NCBI GenBank assembly: GCA_046045995.1 | Contig: JBJOKR010000012.1 | Coordinates: 1-45,192, forward strand | DNA: 45,192 nt | Origin: Indioceanicola sp046045995 | Lineage (GTDB): Bacteria; Pseudomonadota; Alphaproteobacteria; Azospirillales; Azospirillaceae | Reading direction: 5' to 3' | Part shown: positions 41,884 through 45,192 of the stretch, one piece after another | Position numbering within the stretch: the first letter of the stretch is position 1 | Layout of the letters: every line of letters starts with the position of its first letter | Position numbers and translations under genes: made by a program | Notes under the pieces: generated by a model | Seen by the model: the letters and a program-made list of their open reading frames with translations, nothing else | The model's database searches: none | What the model was told of the DNA's origin: nothing

Positions 41884-43785
41884 GTGCCGATCATCTTGGT
41901 GGCAGGCACCTCTGACGCCTTGGGCCGGTCCTGCATGCCGCACCGCGAGGCGTTGGCTTCCATCTTCGAATGCGCCGGTACTGCGCTGGCATCGATCGAC
42001 AGGTCTTCGCCACTGATTTCGCGGCGAAGCCGCCCGCTGGTTCTCCGTCCCCTGGACGATGGGTCCGGCATCGTTACAGACGGCTATTTCTGCGGCCTCG
42101 ATGATCTGGGACGAAGCCTTGATCTACCGCCCGGCACGCCGACACCGGAAATCCTGAACACAGCACTGTCACGCTGGGGCGTTGACGGTCTGAACCGCCT
42201 CAACGGTGATTTCGCCTTGACGCGGTATGATGGCCGCGATGGTTCCTGCCTGCTGGCCGTGGACGCCATGGGTCAGCGGTCCATGTACTACGCGGTGGTC
42301 GACGGCTGTCTCTATGCCGCATCCCAGCCGAGCCTTCTCCTGGGCTTCCGCGCCGTTCCCGACACGCCGGACCCGGAAGCGGTCGCCTATCGCCTGTACA
42401 ACCTGCAACGGCTGGCGCCCGACCGCACGCCGTATCGCCACATCAAGCTGCTTCCGCCGGGGCATGCCCTGGTCTGGCGGGATGGGCAGGCGACCGTGCG
42501 GCCATTCTGGTCCCCCGTGCCGCGCACGACCATCCGCTACCGGGACGATCGGGAGTATGTGGACGCCGCCCGCGACCTTCTGGACCGGGCGGTCGCGGCG
42601 CGCCTGCCCCTGGACGGTCCGTTCCTGTGCCATCTCAGCGCCGGGCTCGACTCCTCGGCGGTGGTCTCCTCCGCTGCGCGGGCACCGGGGCGGGCCTTTC
42701 ATACCGTCACCGTCCGGCCGGACCCGTCCGCTCCGGCCATCCATGATCCCCGGCGGCACTTCATCGATGAATGGCAAAGGGTCCAGCCGCTGCTGGCATG
42801 CTATCCCCAGATCACGGGCCATGGGCTTGACGCGGCGCTTCCCGACGAGCGGGAGGAGGAGATGGGGGGGCTGTTCTGGTCCCGGGACTGGCCCGTTCCC
42901 TCCCTTCACACCGCTGGTTGGCTTTATCCGCCGGTATGGGATCTTGCGCGCCGGCTGGGCGTGGGAATCATCCTCAGCGGCAGCATGGGCAATGCCACCT
43001 TCAGCCATGACGGAAAGCGCGTCATGGCCGATGCCATCCGCCAGGGGCGGCTGATCCAGGCCCTGCGCTTCCTGGCTGGCGGCAAACAGCCGGGGACGGG
43101 GCCGTTCCGCACCCTGTGGCATTTCGGGATCAAGCCGCTGCTGCCCTTCGGTCACCGCTTGACCCGACGGGCCCTGGCCGGACTTCCCGCGAATTCCTGG
43201 GCGGATTTCGTCGGGGTGCGCCGTGATGTGGCGGACCGGCTGGGGTTGAACGCCGTTGAATACCCGCTGCCCTTCCGCACAGGGTCCCCCGACCTGGATC
43301 ACCAGATCGCGGCTATCGAGGAAATGCGGGTCCGGAACGCGACTTTCAGCTTCTTCATGTCTCGCGAGGGATGTGAAATCCGCGACCCCACCGCGGACCG
43401 GGAACTGGTCGAATTCTGTCTGGCCATCCCCCGGGACCAGTATCATCGGAACGGCGTCAACCGGTATCTCGCCCGGCGGATGCTGGCCGGCCGGGTGCCC
43501 GACGCGATCGTGCAGGAAACGCGCATAGCCCCCGGTCAGCCCGATTGGTTCGCCTGGGCGACCCGGCGCCGCGACTGGATCGGCGCCGAACTGGAGCGGA
43601 TCGAAAGGTCACCCCTGGCCAACGAGGTCCTGGATGTCGCTCTGATGCGGCGGGTCTTCGACGACTGGCCAGCTACAGCGGAGGAAGCTGCCAAGCCGCC
43701 CCGTGTCTACCTGATGCGGCATGCGCTGGGTCACGGCCTCCGCGTCGGGCAGTTCCTCACCCGGCTGGAACGGCGCAACGACTGA
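41884..43785 (+). CDS. lasso cyclase-like asparagine synthase homologue (C)
   Basis: 633 residues from the GTG at 41884, the first possible start after an in-frame stop; an ATG at 41935 is an alternative. The N-terminal glutaminase-like domain is degenerate and has no Cys2, as in lasso cyclases. The ligase domain has the PP-loop LSAGLDSSAV (252-261), the IILSGSMGNATFS segment in place of the usual SGxGGDE motif, and a C-terminal part with NRYLARRMLAGRVPD. In lasso biosynthesis C adenylates the Asp/Glu side chain with ATP and closes the macrolactam on the new N-terminal Gly. Position directly behind the predicted precursor supports that role. It ends nine bases from the converging kinase gene. 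A distinct cysteine-less homologue lies at 7451. Confidence 0.82.
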   Translation: MPIILVAGTSDALGRSCMPHREALASIFECAGTALASIDRSSPLISRRSRPLVLRPLDDGSGIVTDGYFCGLDDLGRSLDLPPGTPTPEILNTALSRWGVDGLNRLNGDFALTRYDGRDGSCLLAVDAMGQRSMYYAVVDGCLYAASQPSLLLGFRAVPDTPDPEAVAYRLYNLQRLAPDRTPYRHIKLLPPGHALVWRDGQATVRPFWSPVPRTTIRYRDDREYVDAARDLLDRAVAARLPLDGPFLCHLSAGLDSSAVVSSAARAPGRAFHTVTVRPDPSAPAIHDPRRHFIDEWQRVQPLLACYPQITGHGLDAALPDEREEEMGGLFWSRDWPVPSLHTAGWLYPPVWDLARRLGVGIILSGSMGNATFSHDGKRVMADAIRQGRLIQALRFLAGGKQPGTGPFRTLWHFGIKPLLPFGHRLTRRALAGLPANSWADFVGVRRDVADRLGLNAVEYPLPFRTGSPDLDHQIAAIEEMRVRNATFSFFMSREGCEIRDPTADRELVEFCLAIPRDQYHRNGVNRYLARRMLAGRVPDAIVQETRIAPGQPDWFAWATRRRDWIGAELERIERSPLANEVLDVALMRRVFDDWPATAEEAAKPPRVYLMRHALGHGLRVGQFLTRLERRND

Positions 43786-43794
43786 TCCGGCATA

Positions 43795-44772
43795 TCATGA
43801 ACCCCGCACGGGGAAAGGTACCTCCATGGCCAGGCGCTCAACCCTGTCCGCCAGATCGTCTAGATGGGACATATCCACCGGGCGGGTCAGGGTCACCACC
43901 GGAATGGACCGGGCGATCCCCCCCATGATGGACAGGGCCGCACGGCCGCCATCGATATGGTCGCCGATCGTCCGCCAGTGAACCAGCCTGTGCAGAACAG
44001 CAAGGCTTTGGGGCCATGGCAGAGCTCGGATGGATGGACTTGCGACGGCTTCATCCGCCCGCACCACGACGACTGCAACCAAAGGTACAACCTCCGTAAC
44101 GAATTGGTTCCTGAAGGGAGCGTGGAACTTATCGTCACCGGTCCCGATCCGCAGACGGTCATCCGTCGGGTAGCCCAGCGCAGCCGCCGCACTCCCCCAC
44201 AGCTTGATCGACGGATATCCCGGCGCCACAAGCCCGGATTTCGGATCGATCACGGCCTGGTCATCGGTCACCAAGCCATGCCCGCGGCGAAGCAATGCCG
44301 CCGCCGTTGTTGATTTTCCGGCACCACTGTGTCCGGCCAGGGCCACGGCTCGCCCCCCGATGGTCACCACACAGGCATGCAGCGGTGCCAAACCGCGCTG
44401 ATGGGACAGGATGGACAAGGCCCCCCCGCACAGCCAGGTGTGGATATGGGCATCGGGGACCGCGGCGGGGGCATCCACCCGGATCTCCCGCCCCGCCCGC
44501 ACCTGGATATGACCCCAATCGCCCGCCCGGACCCAGGCGGTGCCGTCCGCCGCCAGGGTGATGGACCTTCCCACCTGCGTCAGTTCCGGCGATGGCGGCG
44601 GGGGCTGGACCGGCCCGAATTCCACCCGCACATCCGGCGGCCCCGCCTGCACCCCCGGCGCCGCAGGAACCAGGAAGGGCAGCGGCCGGGTCGCGTGCAG
44701 GATCAGCCCGTTCAGGCTGTAGCGGTGGCCCGCAGGCTCCGGCCCACCGGCCAGGGGGGACGACAGGGTCAT
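43795..44772 (-). CDS. HprK-like kinase, predicted lasso peptide kinase (K)
   Basis: 325 residues; the ATG at 44772 overlaps the B2 stop as ATGA. An N-terminal variable domain is followed by the HPr-kinase-type P-loop domain: LHACVVTIGGRAVALAG with the His-Ala entry, Walker A GHSGAGKST (147-155), LVTDDQAVI (167-175), and PGYPSIKLWG. This fits lasso-associated kinases, which phosphorylate the C-terminal Ser of the precursor (paeninodin, pseudomycoidin), rather than true HPr kinases, because the N-terminal domain and the HprK signature of PTS regulators are not evident and no HPr is nearby. Coupling to a B2-type peptidase supports a RiPP role. It is convergent to the cyclase gene. Confidence 0.8.
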   Translation of the reverse strand: MTLSSPLAGGPEPAGHRYSLNGLILHATRPLPFLVPAAPGVQAGPPDVRVEFGPVQPPPPSPELTQVGRSITLAADGTAWVRAGDWGHIQVRAGREIRVDAPAAVPDAHIHTWLCGGALSILSHQRGLAPLHACVVTIGGRAVALAGHSGAGKSTTAAALLRRGHGLVTDDQAVIDPKSGLVAPGYPSIKLWGSAAAALGYPTDDRLRIGTGDDKFHAPFRNQFVTEVVPLVAVVVVRADEAVASPSIRALPWPQSLAVLHRLVHWRTIGDHIDGGRAALSIMGGIARSIPVVTLTRPVDMSHLDDLADRVERLAMEVPFPVRGS

Positions 44773-45192
44773 CGGCCGCCCGCCCAGCCCTGACCGCCCG
44801 GGCCCGGCGCTTCGGCGCTTGTCGGTGCGGTCAGATCGGCCAGGGGGACATAGGCCCCCGCCTCCTCCCCCCCCATCAGGATCGTCCCGCCCAGGATCAG
44901 CCACGCATGGGCCTGAAGATCACCGTCGGCCTTGCGCACGCCGAAGCGGATGGCACCGCCGCGGATACCCCGCCGGGCCAGCAGCAGCCGCCCCGCCACC
45001 GCCTGGGCCAGGCAGGTGCTGTGCCAGGGCAGGGCTTCGGCCACCCGCCGGGTGCGGACAGCCATCGCCCGCGCCCGCGCCAGAACGGGGCCGGGTACAG
45101 AATCGGCCATGCCAGCGGGCACCGTATCCGGCGCAGGCGCGGCCTGGGTCATGGCCCCGAACAGGCGGTGGCTCCGGCGCAGGGGAACCAGG
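44769..45192 (-). CDS. lasso peptide B2-type leader peptidase, 5' end beyond window
   Basis: The frame is open to the right edge, so the gene starts outside; an internal ATG at 45152 exists but the preceding residues (LVPLRRSHRLFGA) look like the basic N-terminal part of B2 proteins and argue for a longer protein. The transglutaminase-like core is visible: LPWHSTCLAQAVAGRLLLAR with the catalytic Cys, IRFGVRK, DLQAHAWLIL with the catalytic His, and GGEEAGAYVPLADL at the end. B2 removes the leader from the precursor after the -2 Thr and -1 residue, working with an RRE-type B1 protein, which is not in the window. The stop overlaps the kinase start by four bases. Confidence 0.82.
   Translation of the reverse strand, partial: LVPLRRSHRLFGAMTQAAPAPDTVPAGMADSVPGPVLARARAMAVRTRRVAEALPWHSTCLAQAVAGRLLLARRGIRGGAIRFGVRKADGDLQAHAWLILGGTILMGGEEAGAYVPLADLTAPTSAEAPGPGGQGWAGGR

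Noticed and set aside
41880..41915. MC-starting frame at 41880 as an amidotransferase-type start of the cyclase gene
   Set aside because: It reads MCADHLGGRHL and then stops; it is out of frame with the cyclase.
41799..42071. Possible small reverse gene across the lasso precursor end and cyclase start
   Set aside because: It overlaps both better-supported forward genes, has no ribosome site or family resemblance, and its Arg/Ser-rich product looks like a shadow.
1..45192. CRISPR array, tRNA/rRNA genes, insertion sequences, riboswitches
   Set aside because: No regular spaced repeats, no cloverleaf or rRNA-like segment, no transposase frame or terminal inverted repeats, and no known riboswitch core was found by reading both strands.

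Overview
The window is high-GC DNA with dense, overlapping genes and few intergenic gaps. Codon use, gene content and family resemblances suggest an alphaproteobacterium of the Rhodospirillales/Azospirillum-Niveispirillum type; this is an impression from gene families, not a proven placement. About 38 kb is one large exopolysaccharide (EPS) locus of the Wzx/Wzy type. The last 7 kb is an accessory segment with phage-tail-collar genes and what I read as a lasso-peptide (RiPP) cluster, including a 56-codon precursor gene too short for routine gene calling.

Layout. 1-7.3 kb: the 3' end of a GT2 glycosyltransferase, a GT4 glycosyltransferase, a Wzc-like co-polymerase/tyrosine kinase with a downstream GT2, then (reverse) an ExoY-like sugar-phosphate transferase and a membrane GT2. 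7.4-14.3 kb: a tight five-gene reverse operon (polyprenyl-phosphate sugar transferase, WecG-type transferase, asparagine synthase, alpha/alpha-toroid protein, second asparagine-synthase-like protein) with a recognisable promoter carrying a perfect inverted repeat in its spacer and a hairpin/T-run terminator at its end. 14.5-19 kb: UDP-GlcNAc 2-epimerase and a nucleotidyltransferase-family protein (reverse), a Wza-like lipoprotein (forward) and an O-antigen ligase/polymerase (reverse). 19.2-25.8 kb, forward: a secreted low-complexity repeat protein, a PPP-type phosphatase, an outer-membrane beta-barrel, a second Wzc-like kinase and a small membrane-anchored protein. 25.8-31.5 kb, reverse: Wzy-like polymerase, GT4, asparagine synthase and Wzx-like flippase as one operon. 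31.7-38.3 kb: bi-domain oxidoreductase, nucleotide-sugar dehydrogenase, methyltransferase and ABC exporter.

38.4-41.2 kb: a 2-oxoglutarate/Fe(II) oxygenase, then a reverse operon of three tandem tail-collar (microcystin-dependent-protein-like) genes and a GNAT acetyltransferase. 41.6-45.2 kb: predicted lasso precursor (A) and cyclase (C) on the plus strand, converging with an HprK-like kinase (K) and a B2 leader peptidase (cut by the window edge) on the minus strand. The predicted core is GVAGPNFDPNFSEQS, with a Gly1-Asp8 macrolactam and a C-terminal Ser, the residue phosphorylated by HprK-like kinases in the paeninodin-type pathways. The B1/RRE protein is not in the window and would be expected beyond the right edge.

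How it works together. Two priming sugar-phosphate transferases, six further glycosyltransferases, WecB plus a WbpA-like dehydrogenase (supply of HexNAc/uronic acid precursors), flippase, two polymerase/ligase-like proteins, two Wzc-like kinases, Wza and a beta-barrel together make a complete EPS assembly and export line, possibly two merged ones. Three asparagine-synthase-family genes and a nucleotidyltransferase-family gene lie among them. No tRNA, rRNA, CRISPR array or insertion sequence was seen.
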